Source: Deltaproteobacteria bacterium (GTDB lineage: Bacteria; Myxococcota; Kuafuiibacteriia; Kuafuiibacteriales; Kuafuiibacteriaceae). Taken from it: a stretch of 42,847 bases of DNA. The notes beneath the pieces are model-generated. The model was not told the origin of the DNA and ran no database searches. It was given only the letters and a program-made list of their open reading frames with translations. The stretch covers positions 1 to 42,847 of the forward strand of contig WYAZ01000141.1 of the NCBI GenBank assembly GCA_011526105.1. Reading direction: 5' to 3'. Shown one piece after another: positions 7,625-16,957 of this stretch; within the stretch, counting starts at the first letter, position 1; each line of letters starts with the position of its first letter. The translations under genes and the position numbers were made by a program.

Positions 7625-8473
7625 CTATGAGCCCAGCTTGTGCGCGGCCTGCTGCACCGCTCGGCCAATGGCCGCATCGAGGTGGACGTCGACTTGTGGA
7701 AAGGGAATGCCTATGGACGCCGTATCGAGCTCGAGCTTCACGGCTCGCACGACTCGCTCGCGAACCACCCAGTACTGGTCCGTTGGAGCCCAGACCCGGA
7801 CGACCCAGTCGACCGAAGACGCCCCCAGCTCGCTCAGCATGATCTGGCTGGCGGGCGTGGGCAGGACCCCTTCGACCGACAGCGCGGCTTGCTCGAGGAT
7901 GCGTCGGGTCTCGTCGATGCTCGCGCCATAGGCCACTCCGACGTTCACATCGACCCTTCGGGTGGTGAGCGCGTTGACGTTCTCGATGGTGCTTCCAAAC
8001 ACCGAGGCATTCGGAAGGATCAGGACGCGGTTGTCGGGGGTGATGAGGCGAGTGCTGAAGAGCTCGATCTCGTCCACCTTGCCGCTGGTGCCGGCGACGC
8101 TGACGAAGTCGCCGACCTTGAAGGGCCGGAAGGTCAGGAGCAACACGCCGGCGGCAAAGTTCGAGAGACTGCTCTGAAGGGACAGGCCCACCGCGAGACC
8201 GGCGGCGCCGAGCACCGCGGCAAAGCTCGTCGTCTCGATGCCCAGCGCGGACAGACAGACCAACGCAGACATGCCGAGGATTGCGTAGCGGATCAGATTT
8301 GCGAAGAACTTGGCGAGCGTCGCCTCGACCTTGGCCCGCTCCAGGGCGCGCACGGCCGCGACACGGGCGAAACGGGCCCCTACCAGGGCGGCCACGAGAA
8401 CCCCGACGACCGCGAGCGCCCGTAGACCGTAGTTTTGAAGGAGCTGGATCGTTTCTGGACTGAACTCGGGCAT
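7625..8473 (-). CDS. mscS: Small-conductance mechanosensitive channel (MscS family)
   Basis: 282 residues, close to the length of E. coli MscS (286). Three membrane helices are visible: about 16-36, 58-80 and the pore helix about 84-115, with the Gly/Ala pattern 'VLGAAGLAVGLSLQSSLSNFAAG' leading into 'RPFKVGDFV'. The cytoplasmic beta domain follows with 'VLILPNASVFGSTIENV'. It opens under membrane tension to release solutes during hypo-osmotic shock. The gene sits in a minus-strand run, 89 bases after the EAL protein and 16 bases before the outer membrane protein. A second, different MscS protein lies at 23864-24808. Confidence 0.92.
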   Translation of the reverse strand: MPEFSPETIQLLQNYGLRALAVVGVLVAALVGARFARVAAVRALERAKVEATLAKFFANLIRYAILGMSALVCLSALGIETTSFAAVLGAAGLAVGLSLQSSLSNFAAGVLLLTFRPFKVGDFVSVAGTSGKVDEIELFSTRLITPDNRVLILPNASVFGSTIENVNALTTRRVDVNVGVAYGASIDETRRILEQAALSVEGVLPTPASQIMLSELGASSVDWVVRVWAPTDQYWVVRERVVRAVKLELDTASIGIPFPQVDVHLDAAIGRAVQQAAHKLGS

Positions 8474-8562
8474 GGACCTCCGGTGTGCCTGCGCAGCGAG
8501 GCCACGCAGCTACGCCGCGCACCTAAGGTCAATCCGAAGGAAAGGTCAAAAGGGAAATACGC

Positions 8563-9330
8563 TCAATCGTGGGACGGACTAGAGGGCCAACTCGGAACCG
8601 AAGCATCGATCACTGGAGTGATACTCGGTCGACCTACGAAGTCCCCCTCCACGTAACTCACCCCGACCGAGGCCAGCGCATCGAGTTCTCTGAGCGAGCT
8701 CACGGACACCGCAGCGACGGCCGCACCGAGATCTTGAACCAATCGCACGATGCCACCCACGAGCTTGCGATGTGCCTCGCTCTGAAGAAGCGCGCGATTA
8801 AAGCTGCTGTCGAGTTTGACGACCGCCGGCTCCAGATCAGCGATGTACTTCAGGTTGGAGAGGCCTCCACCGAACTGGTCGACGACCAAACGAATGCCTC
8901 GATCGCGCATCTCCTTCAAGGTCCCGAGCGTCGGCCGACCATGACTCACGGGCAGGGATTCGGACAGCTCGAGGTAGATCGGATGGACATGCGTGTACAT
9001 GGGATCATCCGGTCGGGTCATCCAGCCTTCCTCCAGCTCGCGCGGATGGAACCGCATGATGAGCGCAGATTCCGGGCCGGCGTTCATGGCCATCGTGCGC
9101 AGGTGCCGACCGAACTCGCCGAGGACCTCGCAAGAGAGCGCGAGGTCCTGCAATGCTTCGAGCGTGGAAGCAGACTCGTGTCGAATGTCAAAGAGCGTGT
9201 CGTAGGCGAGCGGGCGGCCGGTGACGATGGAAACGAGAGGCCGGTACCGAACCCCGATCTCCGGGGAGTTCAGCACGCGCTGGACGTAGGGCCCCAGATC
9301 CGCAGTCAGGCCGCGTCTCACCTGCGCCAT
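8563..9330 (-). CDS. Degenerate EAL-domain protein, probably not catalytic
   Basis: 255 residues from the ATG at 9330. An open frame continues to a TTG at 9474 with an ATG at 9456, so the start is uncertain. The fold is recognisable as a stand-alone EAL domain of c-di-GMP phosphodiesterases: 'RYRPLVSIVTGRPLAYDTLF' at the start, 'IYLELSES', 'LVVDQFGGGLSNLKYI' and 'AVVKLDSSF'. Key residues are altered. The EAL signature reads YDTL, the second Asp of DDFG is Gln, and the AEGVE loop reads AVSVS. Metal binding and hydrolysis are therefore unlikely; it may bind c-di-GMP or a protein partner. It lies between ftsK and mscS on the same strand. Confidence 0.75.
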   Translation of the reverse strand: MAQVRRGLTADLGPYVQRVLNSPEIGVRYRPLVSIVTGRPLAYDTLFDIRHESASTLEALQDLALSCEVLGEFGRHLRTMAMNAGPESALIMRFHPRELEEGWMTRPDDPMYTHVHPIYLELSESLPVSHGRPTLGTLKEMRDRGIRLVVDQFGGGLSNLKYIADLEPAVVKLDSSFNRALLQSEAHRKLVGGIVRLVQDLGAAVAAVSVSSLRELDALASVGVSYVEGDFVGRPSITPVIDASVPSWPSSPSHD

Positions 9331-9504
9331 CGTTCGGGACTGTACCGCGACTCCGCCGCCGGAGGCGAGCCGCGACGGGCGTCCCGCTGACTGCGCGTAA
9401 GAGGCCGTCACTACTGGCGCATCGATGCGCCGCTTGCCTAGAGAGCCGAACCGCATACCTCCCGTCGGGGGCAAGTCCGACTCGGTCCGATATGCGGATG
9501 AGCT

Positions 9505-12330
9505 CTAGACTCGAGGCGGACCGTCGGGTCCCATCCCACTCGCGAGCAGCTCCCGCTCGCCCTTCGGACCCATGGGCGGGGTCACGAGCCCCTCCTTCTC
9601 CATCATCTCCACCATGCGCGCCGCGCGGTTGTACCCCACGCGCAGCCGGCGCTGCACCGCCGAGATCGACGCCTTCTTGGTCTCGAGCACAAAGGCGACG
9701 GCGCGATCGTACATCTCGTCGCGTTCGAAGTCCTCGTCGCCTCCACCGCCTTCGTCCTCTCGCGGCCGAAGGATGGTCTGGTCGTAGCAAGGCTTCGCCT
9801 GCGCCTTCCAGAACTCCGCGACACGCTGAACCTCGTCCTCGCTGACGTAGGCGCCGTGCACGCGCATGGGCACCGGACCGTCGTTGCCCATCATGAGCAT
9901 GTCGCCCTGCCCAAGCAGGTTCTCTGCGCCGGGGGAGTTGATGATCGTCGCGCTGTCGTGTCTCGAACTCACGCGGAACGAGATACGGCTCGGGAAGTTG
10001 TTCTTGATGACCCCGGTGATGACGTCCGTGGAAGGCCGCTGCGTGGCGAGCAGCAAGTGGATGCCCGAGGCCCTCGCCTTCTGAGCCAGCCGCTGAACCG
10101 AAGCCTCGACGTCCCGTGGCGCCACGCACATCAGATCCGCGAACTCGTCGATGAGCACCACGATGTAGGGCAGATCTCTGGGCACGGCCTCCCCGGACCA
10201 GGGGTCGGCAATGCGTTCCTGCTGATCATTGATGCCGAACTCGTCTTCGAAGCGGCGCTGACCGCGGAGCTTCTCGAGCTTTCGATTGAAGCCTTCGATG
10301 TTCCGGACCTTGAAGTCCGACAGCATCTTGTAGCGTCGTTCCATCTCGTCCACCGCCCACTGAAGCGCACGGGACGCCTGCTGCGGGTCGGTGACCACGG
10401 GCAGCATCAGGTGCGGGATGTCGTTGTAGAGCGACAGCTCCAACATCTTCGGGTCGACCATGATGAACTTCACCTGGTCGGGTGTGGCCTTGTAGAGGAT
10501 CGACAGGATCATCGCGTTCACGCTCACCGACTTGCCGGAGCCGGTGGTTCCGGCCACCAGCAGGTGCGGCATCTTCGCGAGATCGCGGCACTGCGTATCA
10601 CCCTCGGTGTCCTTGCCGAGGGCGAGGTTGAGCAGCGACTTCGAGCGCTGGAAGCGATCGTGCGCGATGATCTCCTTCAAGTACACGGTCTCTCGCGTCT
10701 CGTTCGGAAGCTCGATACCCACCACGCCCTTGCCGGGAATGGGGGCGATGATACGGACGCTCTTGGCTTCCATCGACATCGCGATGTCATCAGTGAGGCT
10801 CGCGATCTTCGAAACCTTCACGCCGGGGGCCGGCTGATACTCGTAGGTCGTCACGACGGGCCCGGGCCGAATCGCGGTGACTCGACCATCCACCCCGTAG
10901 GTGCGGAGCTTCTCCTCGAGCCGGGTGGCACGAGCCTTTAGAGACGCTTCATCGATGCTCACGGGAGGCGCTGCGTTGTAGTCGAGCAACTTCACGGGCG
11001 GGAGAACGTACTCGCGAGGAGCCTCGGGTTCCTCTTGCTCCGGCTCCGCCTCCCCATTGAGGATGTCTTCGGGCGCACCTTCGGGTCGTTCGTCGAAGAT
11101 CTGTGGGCCGAGAAAGGAGTCCGGGTCGGCGACGCCGCTGGCCGCGCGACGACTAAATGCGCGAGCGAGGGGGCTCGAAGCATCCTCGTCCTCCTCACCG
11201 TCTTCGGCCTCCGTGTCCTCTTCTTCTTCTTCCTCGTCGTCTTCTTCCGCGTCGTCTTCGTCTTCGTATTCCTCGTCGCTCTCTTCGAGTGCTTCTTCCT
11301 CGTCCTCCTCGTCCTCCTCCGCTTCTTCTTCGTCTTCGACTTCGTCCTGCGGACGGGCCGGTGAGTGGGCGATGACCACTTCGGGTTCGCCAGCCTCCCA
11401 GGGCGCCGAGACATTCGCGTCGACATCGGCGCCGGCTTCCGCGCCGACTTCCTTCTGCTCGTCGACCTTCGTTTCGGCCTCGAGCTTGGCCTTCTCCGCC
11501 AGCTCGCGCTCGAGCGTTTCCTTGGCTTCGCGCTCCGCGACCTTCTTGAGCACCCGTTCTTCCGCCGAGGCCTTGGCCTTCATGATGGCGAGGCGCTTCT
11601 TCTCTTCGAGCTTGTCCTTCAGCGCTTGCTCTTTCTCGGCGATGCGCTTTGCTTTCTCGAGTCGCTTCTCGTCCTCTTCGGCGAGGCGAGTCTCTTCGTG
11701 TTCGAGTCCCGCCTTCTTGGCTTCATGATGAATCAGGATGCGGCCCACCGTGCTCACGAGGAGCCACTTGCCGAAGCGTCCCGTGTCGCGCAGGACGGCG
11801 CCGAGTGAGACCGAACCGAGGCCGATGAGCCCGAGCAGCACGACGGAGAACGAGAGGAGTCCGGTACCGACCGTACCGAGCACCCCTGCGAGCAGGCCGG
11901 CGATCGCGGCGCCTACGACGCCGCCGGCGGGATGACCAAGGACGAAGTCTTCGCCGAAGGTGAGGTGGGCGAGAACGGTGGCCGCCACGCAGATCGCGAG
12001 CGCCGAGCCGACGGCGAGTCCACTCGGCCAACGCGCCCGACCGAGGAGCACGGCTCCGCCCCCCAGCACGGCCCCGACCGCGACCGCGTAGCCCAGCGCG
12101 CCGATGCCGCCCAAGATGAGCTCAGCGACCAGTGTTCCGGCGGGGCCGATCAGGCGCCGACCCGAACTCGGATCCGAAGGGTCGAAGACGAGCAGCGCGA
12201 AGCTCAGGAGCCCAGCGAAGAGCAGAAACACGACCCCCAGCGCCTCCATGCGGAGATTGGAAGGGAAGACCGAGACCTCCGAGTCGCCCACGTAGCTGTC
12301 GTTCTTTGGGGTGCGTTTCTTTCGAGCCAT
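9505..12330 (-). CDS. ftsK: DNA translocase FtsK
   Basis: 941 residues. Four or five membrane helices occupy about 28-195. A Lys/Glu-rich coiled coil (about 205-300) and a strongly acidic Asp/Glu tract (about 328-390) form the linker. The alpha-beta motor follows, with Walker A 'GTTGSGKS' near 595 and Walker B 'VVLIDEFADLM', then a C-terminal gamma winged helix ('ISAVQRRLRVGYNRAARMVE') that reads polar KOPS-type sites. The protein pumps DNA at the division septum and helps resolve chromosome dimers. The stop codon TAG is part of a CTAGAGCTCAT sequence like the end of the dispersed repeat. The gene is divergent from lolA, the common order in many proteobacteria-like genomes. Confidence 0.96.
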   Translation of the reverse strand: MARKKRTPKNDSYVGDSEVSVFPSNLRMEALGVVFLLFAGLLSFALLVFDPSDPSSGRRLIGPAGTLVAELILGGIGALGYAVAVGAVLGGGAVLLGRARWPSGLAVGSALAICVAATVLAHLTFGEDFVLGHPAGGVVGAAIAGLLAGVLGTVGTGLLSFSVVLLGLIGLGSVSLGAVLRDTGRFGKWLLVSTVGRILIHHEAKKAGLEHEETRLAEEDEKRLEKAKRIAEKEQALKDKLEEKKRLAIMKAKASAEERVLKKVAEREAKETLERELAEKAKLEAETKVDEQKEVGAEAGADVDANVSAPWEAGEPEVVIAHSPARPQDEVEDEEEAEEDEEDEEEALEESDEEYEDEDDAEEDDEEEEEEDTEAEDGEEDEDASSPLARAFSRRAASGVADPDSFLGPQIFDERPEGAPEDILNGEAEPEQEEPEAPREYVLPPVKLLDYNAAPPVSIDEASLKARATRLEEKLRTYGVDGRVTAIRPGPVVTTYEYQPAPGVKVSKIASLTDDIAMSMEAKSVRIIAPIPGKGVVGIELPNETRETVYLKEIIAHDRFQRSKSLLNLALGKDTEGDTQCRDLAKMPHLLVAGTTGSGKSVSVNAMILSILYKATPDQVKFIMVDPKMLELSLYNDIPHLMLPVVTDPQQASRALQWAVDEMERRYKMLSDFKVRNIEGFNRKLEKLRGQRRFEDEFGINDQQERIADPWSGEAVPRDLPYIVVLIDEFADLMCVAPRDVEASVQRLAQKARASGIHLLLATQRPSTDVITGVIKNNFPSRISFRVSSRHDSATIINSPGAENLLGQGDMLMMGNDGPVPMRVHGAYVSEDEVQRVAEFWKAQAKPCYDQTILRPREDEGGGGDEDFERDEMYDRAVAFVLETKKASISAVQRRLRVGYNRAARMVEMMEKEGLVTPPMGPKGERELLASGMGPDGPPRV

Positions 12331-12522
12331 GGTGTCTTACATGTAGGAGACTGGCCGACCCTGTCGGGTCCGTCAAAAAAGGCGGCGGGATGCGCGGTGC
12401 GGACCCTGAATCAGCAGTTTCGTCGGGTGAAACCCGGAGAAGCCTCTAGCCCGGGTCCGCTCCACGTGTTTTTCGTGCGTGCTCGGGGACGCAGGGGCGT
12501 CAGACTCCCGGGCTCCAACCCT

Positions 12523-13239
12523 ATGGTCATCGAGATCCTCACCGCCCTCACCTTCTGCAGCGCCTCCATCGCGTTGCTGCCGAGCGGCAGCAATGGTGAC
12601 CCGTCCAAGAACAAATCGGCGGGGGCGCAAGCGGCCAAGGCGAAGTCCACGAGCGACAAGTCGGAGCTCGACGCGCTCGTCGGGCGCGTTCAGAAGTTCT
12701 ACGAGGACACGAAGGACTTCGAGGCGGAGTTCATCCAGACCTATACCCGCACCGCGCTCTCGAGGACCTCGGAGTCTAGAGGCACGGTCAAGATCAAGAA
12801 GCCGGGCATGATGCGCTGGGACTACTCGACACCCGTGGCCAAGCACTTCATCGCTGACGGGAAGCAGCTCGTCGTCTACGAACCCGAGGACGAGGTCGTG
12901 ACCATCCAGAAGAGCTTCAAGAGCTCCGACCTGAGTTCATCCCTCTCGTTCCTGCTCGGGGAGGGCAAGCTGATGGACAGCTTCGTGCCACGCCTGCTCG
13001 AAGAGAAGTCCCCCGAACACCGCCGGATCGAGCTCACGCCAAAGAAGGACGCCACCTATCTTCGGCTGGTGCTGCTGGTGGAGCGCGACAGCGGTCGGGT
13101 CTTGGAGTCCACGCTCTTCGAGACCGCTGGCAACACGAATCACTTCAAGTTCAAGAACACGAAGACCAACGTAGGGCTCGACAGCAAGCAGTTCACGTTC
13201 ACGCCGCCCGCCGGGGCGGAGGTGAACGTCGTCCCCTGA
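12523..13239 (+). CDS. lolA: Outer-membrane lipoprotein carrier protein LolA
   Basis: 238 residues from the ATG at 12523. A GTG at 12475 in the same frame would add a basic segment (RARGRRGVR) before the hydrophobic core and give a more normal signal peptide, so the true start may be there. The mature part fits LolA: 'FYEDTKDFEAEFIQTYT', 'RGTVKIKKPGMMRWDYSTP', 'LVVYEPEDEVVTIQ' and 'LLGEGKL'. LolA ferries lipoproteins across the periplasm from LolCDE to the outer membrane, which fits a genome with many lipoproteins (several in this window). It is transcribed divergently from ftsK. Confidence 0.9.
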   Translation: MVIEILTALTFCSASIALLPSGSNGDPSKNKSAGAQAAKAKSTSDKSELDALVGRVQKFYEDTKDFEAEFIQTYTRTALSRTSESRGTVKIKKPGMMRWDYSTPVAKHFIADGKQLVVYEPEDEVVTIQKSFKSSDLSSSLSFLLGEGKLMDSFVPRLLEEKSPEHRRIELTPKKDATYLRLVLLVERDSGRVLESTLFETAGNTNHFKFKNTKTNVGLDSKQFTFTPPAGAEVNVVP

Positions 13240-13284
13240 TCGATCGGGTTGACTCGAAGGCCCGCGGGGCGTTCGATCGCGCCC

Positions 13285-14826
13285 ATGTCTGCCATCCAGG
13301 ACCAAACCCAGTTCGAGGTCCGGAACCCGGCCAACGGGGAGCTGATCGAGGTGCTTCCCGTTCACTCCCGCGAGGAAGTGCACGCAGTCATGCAGCGCGT
13401 ACGAGCCGCGCAGAAGCGCTGGGCTCGACTCGCCATCGAGGATCGCGCCGCCGCGGTGGGCCGGCTGCGAGAGGTGTTGGTGCGAAGGGCCCCGGAGCTC
13501 GCTGAGACGGTCTCACGTGAGAACGGCAAACCTCGTCAAGAGGCCTTGCTCCACGACGTGGGGCCCTCTCTCGCCGTCCTCGAGTACTTTGTCCACGAGG
13601 CGTCGCGGATCCTGGCGCCCGAGCGCATCCACCTCGCCTTGCTCAAACACCGAAAGAGTTACCTCGTCTACCAGCCCAAGGGGGTGGTCGCGGTCATCAG
13701 TCCGTGGAACTTCCCGTTCTTCCTTCCCGCCTCGGACACCATCTTGGCGCTGCTCGCCGGAAACGGCGTCATCATCAAACCCTCCGAGGTCTGTCCGCGC
13801 TCGGCGCTCGCAGTTAAGTCCTGCCTCGACGAGGCCGAAATCGATCCCGAGCTCGTACAGGTCGTCACGGGCCTCGGTGAGACCGGAGCCGCGCTGATCG
13901 AGGCCGCCCCCGACCACCTCGTGTTCACGGGCTCGGTGGCGACCGGACGACGCATCGGGGTGGCGTGTGCGGAGCGTTTTATCCCCTGTACGCTCGAGCT
14001 CGGTGGCAAGGCGCCCGCGGTGGTCCTCGACGACGCGGATCTCGAACGAACGGCGCACGCGCTGGTCTGGGGGGGCTTTGCCAACGCGGGTCAGATCTGC
14101 GCCTCGGTCGAGCGGGTCTATTGCACCCCCGGCATCTACGAACCCCTCCTCAGTCGTGTCGCAGAGCTCACTCGGGCGCTCAAGATCGGCTCCGCGTCGG
14201 GAGCTGGATCGGCCGACATCGGCGCCATCACTTTTCCTCGGCAGGTCGAGATCACTACGAGCTTGGTCGAGGATGCGCGGCAGAAGGGCGCTCGAGTCCT
14301 CGCCGGGGGAACCGGCCCCGAAGGACGCGGACGATTCCTCGCGCCCACCGTGCTCGGCGACTGTCATCACGAGATGCGTGTGATGAAGGAGGAGGCCTTT
14401 GGGCCCGTCGTGCCGTTCATGAAGGTGGCCGACGCGGATGAGGCGGTCTCGCGCGCGAACGAGTCACACCTCGGCCTCGGCGCCTACGTCTTCGCGAGTG
14501 ATCTCGAAGCCGCGCGGCGAATCGCGGAACGAATCGAGGTGGGCTCGGTCATGATCAACGACGTCATCCTGCACGGCGGTCTGCCCGAAATGCCATGGGG
14601 CGGAATCAAGCAGTCGGGTCATGGCGTGGCCCGAAGCGACCGAGCCCTCAAAGAGCTCTGTCACGCGCGTCACATCAACGAGCCGCGCCTACCAGGCCCG
14701 CTTCCGAAGCGAGAGCCACACTGGTTCCCATACACGGAGAAGAGCGAACGGCGGATCCTGAAGTTCCTGAAGACGTTCTTTGGAGGCTCCGCTCCCGCTC
14801 GCCTGGCTCGCTGGCTACTGTCCTGA
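13285..14826 (+). CDS. NAD(P)-dependent aldehyde dehydrogenase
   Basis: 513 residues from the ATG at 13285, 45 bases after lolA. The aldehyde dehydrogenase fold is complete. Asn142 in 'SPWNFPF' stabilises the oxyanion, Glu238 in 'LELGGKAP' is the general base, and Cys272 in 'GQICASVERVY' is the nucleophile; the late motif 'EEAFGPVVP' is present. The last 45 residues go beyond the usual end and form a basic/amphipathic tail ('ILKFLKTFFGG...RWLLS'), resembling membrane-associated fatty aldehyde dehydrogenases. The likely role is oxidation of medium- or long-chain aldehydes to acids; the substrate is inference. The 3' end overlaps the convergent lipoprotein gene by 12 bases. Confidence 0.9.
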   Translation: MSAIQDQTQFEVRNPANGELIEVLPVHSREEVHAVMQRVRAAQKRWARLAIEDRAAAVGRLREVLVRRAPELAETVSRENGKPRQEALLHDVGPSLAVLEYFVHEASRILAPERIHLALLKHRKSYLVYQPKGVVAVISPWNFPFFLPASDTILALLAGNGVIIKPSEVCPRSALAVKSCLDEAEIDPELVQVVTGLGETGAALIEAAPDHLVFTGSVATGRRIGVACAERFIPCTLELGGKAPAVVLDDADLERTAHALVWGGFANAGQICASVERVYCTPGIYEPLLSRVAELTRALKIGSASGAGSADIGAITFPRQVEITTSLVEDARQKGARVLAGGTGPEGRGRFLAPTVLGDCHHEMRVMKEEAFGPVVPFMKVADADEAVSRANESHLGLGAYVFASDLEAARRIAERIEVGSVMINDVILHGGLPEMPWGGIKQSGHGVARSDRALKELCHARHINEPRLPGPLPKREPHWFPYTEKSERRILKFLKTFFGGSAPARLARWLLS

Positions 14827-15456
14827 GCTCTTCCGAACACCAAAACGTTCACCCGCCAGGACAAACTCGACGCTCGTATCACCTTCGGGATCGAAGAGTG
14901 CGTCCTGCGTCTTGTCACCCACTCTGACCTTCGGACGTCGTGCCAGCGAAACCACGCTCGCCGGAAGCGCGGAGACGAGGCGCAGGCCCACCCCGTCGAA
15001 CATGAGGACACGCCCTTCTGCCTTTTTCGGACGGTTCTCCACCACCTCACCATGTTCAATCCCGAGAAAAGCGACGTCGAGGAAGCCGTTGCCGTCAAAG
15101 TCACCGAACACGCAGGCCGTGCCCGAGGTGAGGTGAGCGGCGGTGATGCCGATCTGCTCGAGCGCAGTGTCGCCAAACTCGAGCACCCCCACGCAGCTAC
15201 AGGGCTTGCTGCTGTCGCAAGGGGTCTTGCTTCGTATGCCGGTGGTGTCCGTGGGGTCCTCGAAGTTGGGCTCGGCGCGGGCTTTTGGCTGGGAACCGGG
15301 CTGCGAGGCCGGGGCCGAAGCCGCCGGGGCGCTCGACTTCGCGGCCGAAGAAGTGCTCGCCACGCCCGAAGCCTCCTTCGCGGCCTCGCGCTTTGTACAA
15401 CCTAGGAGGAGCCCAAAGAGGGCGATGGAGCAAAGGACGGAGCGGAGTTGGCGCAT
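14815..15456 (-). CDS. Lipoprotein with an FG-GAP-like calcium loop
   Basis: 213 residues. A lipoprotein signal ends at Cys20 ('LLLGC'). An Ala/Ser/Pro-rich spacer (about 25-65) precedes a compact domain with a Cys pair ('CDSSKPCSC') and one FG-GAP-like metal loop, 'DFDGNGFLD', whose Asp/Gly spacing matches calcium-binding repeats of integrin-type propellers. Only one such loop is present, so it cannot form a propeller alone. It probably faces the periplasm on the outer membrane. I do not recognise the family. It is downstream of the FHA/sigma-54 activator on the same strand with a 61-base gap, and its end overlaps the end of the aldehyde dehydrogenase gene. Confidence 0.7.
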   Translation of the reverse strand: MRQLRSVLCSIALFGLLLGCTKREAAKEASGVASTSSAAKSSAPAASAPASQPGSQPKARAEPNFEDPTDTTGIRSKTPCDSSKPCSCVGVLEFGDTALEQIGITAAHLTSGTACVFGDFDGNGFLDVAFLGIEHGEVVENRPKKAEGRVLMFDGVGLRLVSALPASVVSLARRPKVRVGDKTQDALFDPEGDTSVEFVLAGERFGVRKSSGQ

Positions 15457-15517
15457 CGGACGGGAAGCATAGCAGACGATACAGGCCGCGAGGCAAGCCT
15501 CGGGACACCGCCCGCGG

Positions 15518-16870
15518 TCATGTATCGTCGCGAGGTGGCTGAAGGCCGCGCTTTCGAATCAGGCGATTGAGATAGGAACGGTTCATCTTGGCCACTCGCG
15601 CCGACTTGGCCACGTTGCCTTGTGTGCGTCGCAAGAGGTCTTCGATATAGGCCCCCTCGAATTGATCGAGCAGCGCACCTCGAGCTTCGTTGTACGGCAA
15701 GCCGAGCAGGTCTTCGATCGCGACCAAGGACGGTCCACCCACTCGGGACACTTCGCGTTTGGGGCGCGCGCCCTCGGCCTCGGTGAGCTCGGGCGCCTCA
15801 CCCATGACCCACGCGGCCTCGACGACGTTGCGAAGCTCGCGGACGTTTCCGGGCCAGCGGTGCGCCCGCATCGACTCCATGGCCTCATCCGGAAGGATGT
15901 CCGATACCGGGCCGGAGTAGCCCGCTTGGCGGAGGAAGTGCTCCGCGAGGAGTGGCAGGTCTTCCACTCGCTCTCGCAGTGCGGGCACCGCGAGCTGCAC
16001 CACCGCGAGGCGATAATAGAGATCGGCCCGAAAGCTGCCACCGTTCACTTCGGCCCGCAGGTCGCGATTGGTCGCGCTCACCACGCGGACATCGACGTTG
16101 ACTCGGTCCTTGCCGCCGAGTCGCCTAAACGACCGACGCTCGAGAGCGCCGAGCAAGTTGGCCTGCAAGCTGGCGGGGAGCTCCCCGATCTCATCGAGAA
16201 AAAGCGTGCCGCCATCGGCCCTCTCGAACGCGCCGATGTGTTGCTTGTCTGCGCCCGTGAACGACCCCTTCTCGTGACCGAAGAGCTCACTCGCGAGCAG
16301 CGTGGGGACCATGGCTCCGCAGTCGATGGTCTCAAAGGGCTGGTCGGAGCGCGGGCTCAGCTCATGCAGCGCACGCGCGACGATCTCTTTTCCGGCGCCG
16401 GTCTCGCCAATGATGAGCACCGAGGCCTCGGACTCCGCGACCCGTCGGACGCGGGCCATGAGCTTCCGCATCACCGGCGAGCGCCCGAGCATGGGCCCGA
16501 GGACCTCACCCGCGAAGACCTCGACGCTGACCGTCTCCCCGTCCGAGACGCGGAGGTTGCTGCGTCCGAGCTTGAGTGTGACCCCTGGACTCACGAACGC
16601 GGTCTCGATCCAGGCGGGGCCGATCTGCGTCCCGTTGGTGGACCCGCAGTCTCGGACGAAGATGCGATCTCCGTTTCGACTCAGCTCGACGTGAAACCTC
16701 GAGACCGTCTCATCGTGGAGGACGAGATCGTTGCCCTCCTCCGAGCCAATGGAGAGCCGGTCCGCGGCCTCCGCGGTCGCGCCTTTGTCGGCGCCCTCGA
16801 GCACCTCGACGCGCAGCCTTCGGATGGGGACGCCCGCGCTGCTTTGAGGTAGGGTTCGATCGCTGGTCAC
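15518..16870 (-). CDS. FHA-domain sigma-54-dependent transcriptional activator
   Basis: 450 residues, GTG start. An N-terminal FHA domain (about 18-112; Ser57-Arg58-x-His60 and 'STNGT' at 77-81) binds phosphothreonine. A sigma-54 AAA+ domain follows: Walker A 'GETGAGKE' at 155-162, the sigma-54 contact loop 'GSFTGA' at 202-207 (usual form GAFTGA), and Walker B 'GGTLFLDE' ending at 227. A Fis-type helix-turn-helix closes the protein ('GNVAKSARVAKMNRSYLNRLI'). Such activators are typical of Myxococcota and are switched on by Ser/Thr kinases through the FHA domain. The membrane Ser/Thr kinase at 17668, encoded divergently close by, is a plausible partner. Targets are unknown. Confidence 0.93.
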   Translation of the reverse strand: MTSDRTLPQSSAGVPIRRLRVEVLEGADKGATAEAADRLSIGSEEGNDLVLHDETVSRFHVELSRNGDRIFVRDCGSTNGTQIGPAWIETAFVSPGVTLKLGRSNLRVSDGETVSVEVFAGEVLGPMLGRSPVMRKLMARVRRVAESEASVLIIGETGAGKEIVARALHELSPRSDQPFETIDCGAMVPTLLASELFGHEKGSFTGADKQHIGAFERADGGTLFLDEIGELPASLQANLLGALERRSFRRLGGKDRVNVDVRVVSATNRDLRAEVNGGSFRADLYYRLAVVQLAVPALRERVEDLPLLAEHFLRQAGYSGPVSDILPDEAMESMRAHRWPGNVRELRNVVEAAWVMGEAPELTEAEGARPKREVSRVGGPSLVAIEDLLGLPYNEARGALLDQFEGAYIEDLLRRTQGNVAKSARVAKMNRSYLNRLIRKRGLQPPRDDT

Positions 16871-16957
16871 CCCCCCTCGATAGCAGGGATTTCAGGCGGT
16901 ATTCAACCTCCAGCCCGCCTTCTTGATCTCGCCGCCCCGGGGTGCTTCAGTGGGGAA

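Noticed and set aside
9496-9507. GATGAGCTCTAG as a full fourth copy of the dispersed repeat
   Set aside because: Only 12 bases match, with vague similarity beside it; kept as a possible remnant but not annotated.
11057-11728. Serine-rich open frame on the plus strand
   Set aside because: It is the antisense shadow of the acidic and coiled-coil linker of ftsK.
12366-12406. GGGTCCG/CGGACCC inverted repeat with a run of six A's inside
   Set aside because: The A-run is in the loop, not after the stem, and it lies between divergent genes, so it is not a terminator.
11932-12522. Open frame extending lolA far upstream
   Set aside because: It runs antisense through ftsK and has no LolA-like sequence before 12475.
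14766-14790. AACGTCTTCAGG on the minus strand, close to the ECF -10 block
   Set aside because: It lies inside the aldehyde dehydrogenase gene and no GGAAC sits 16 bases upstream.
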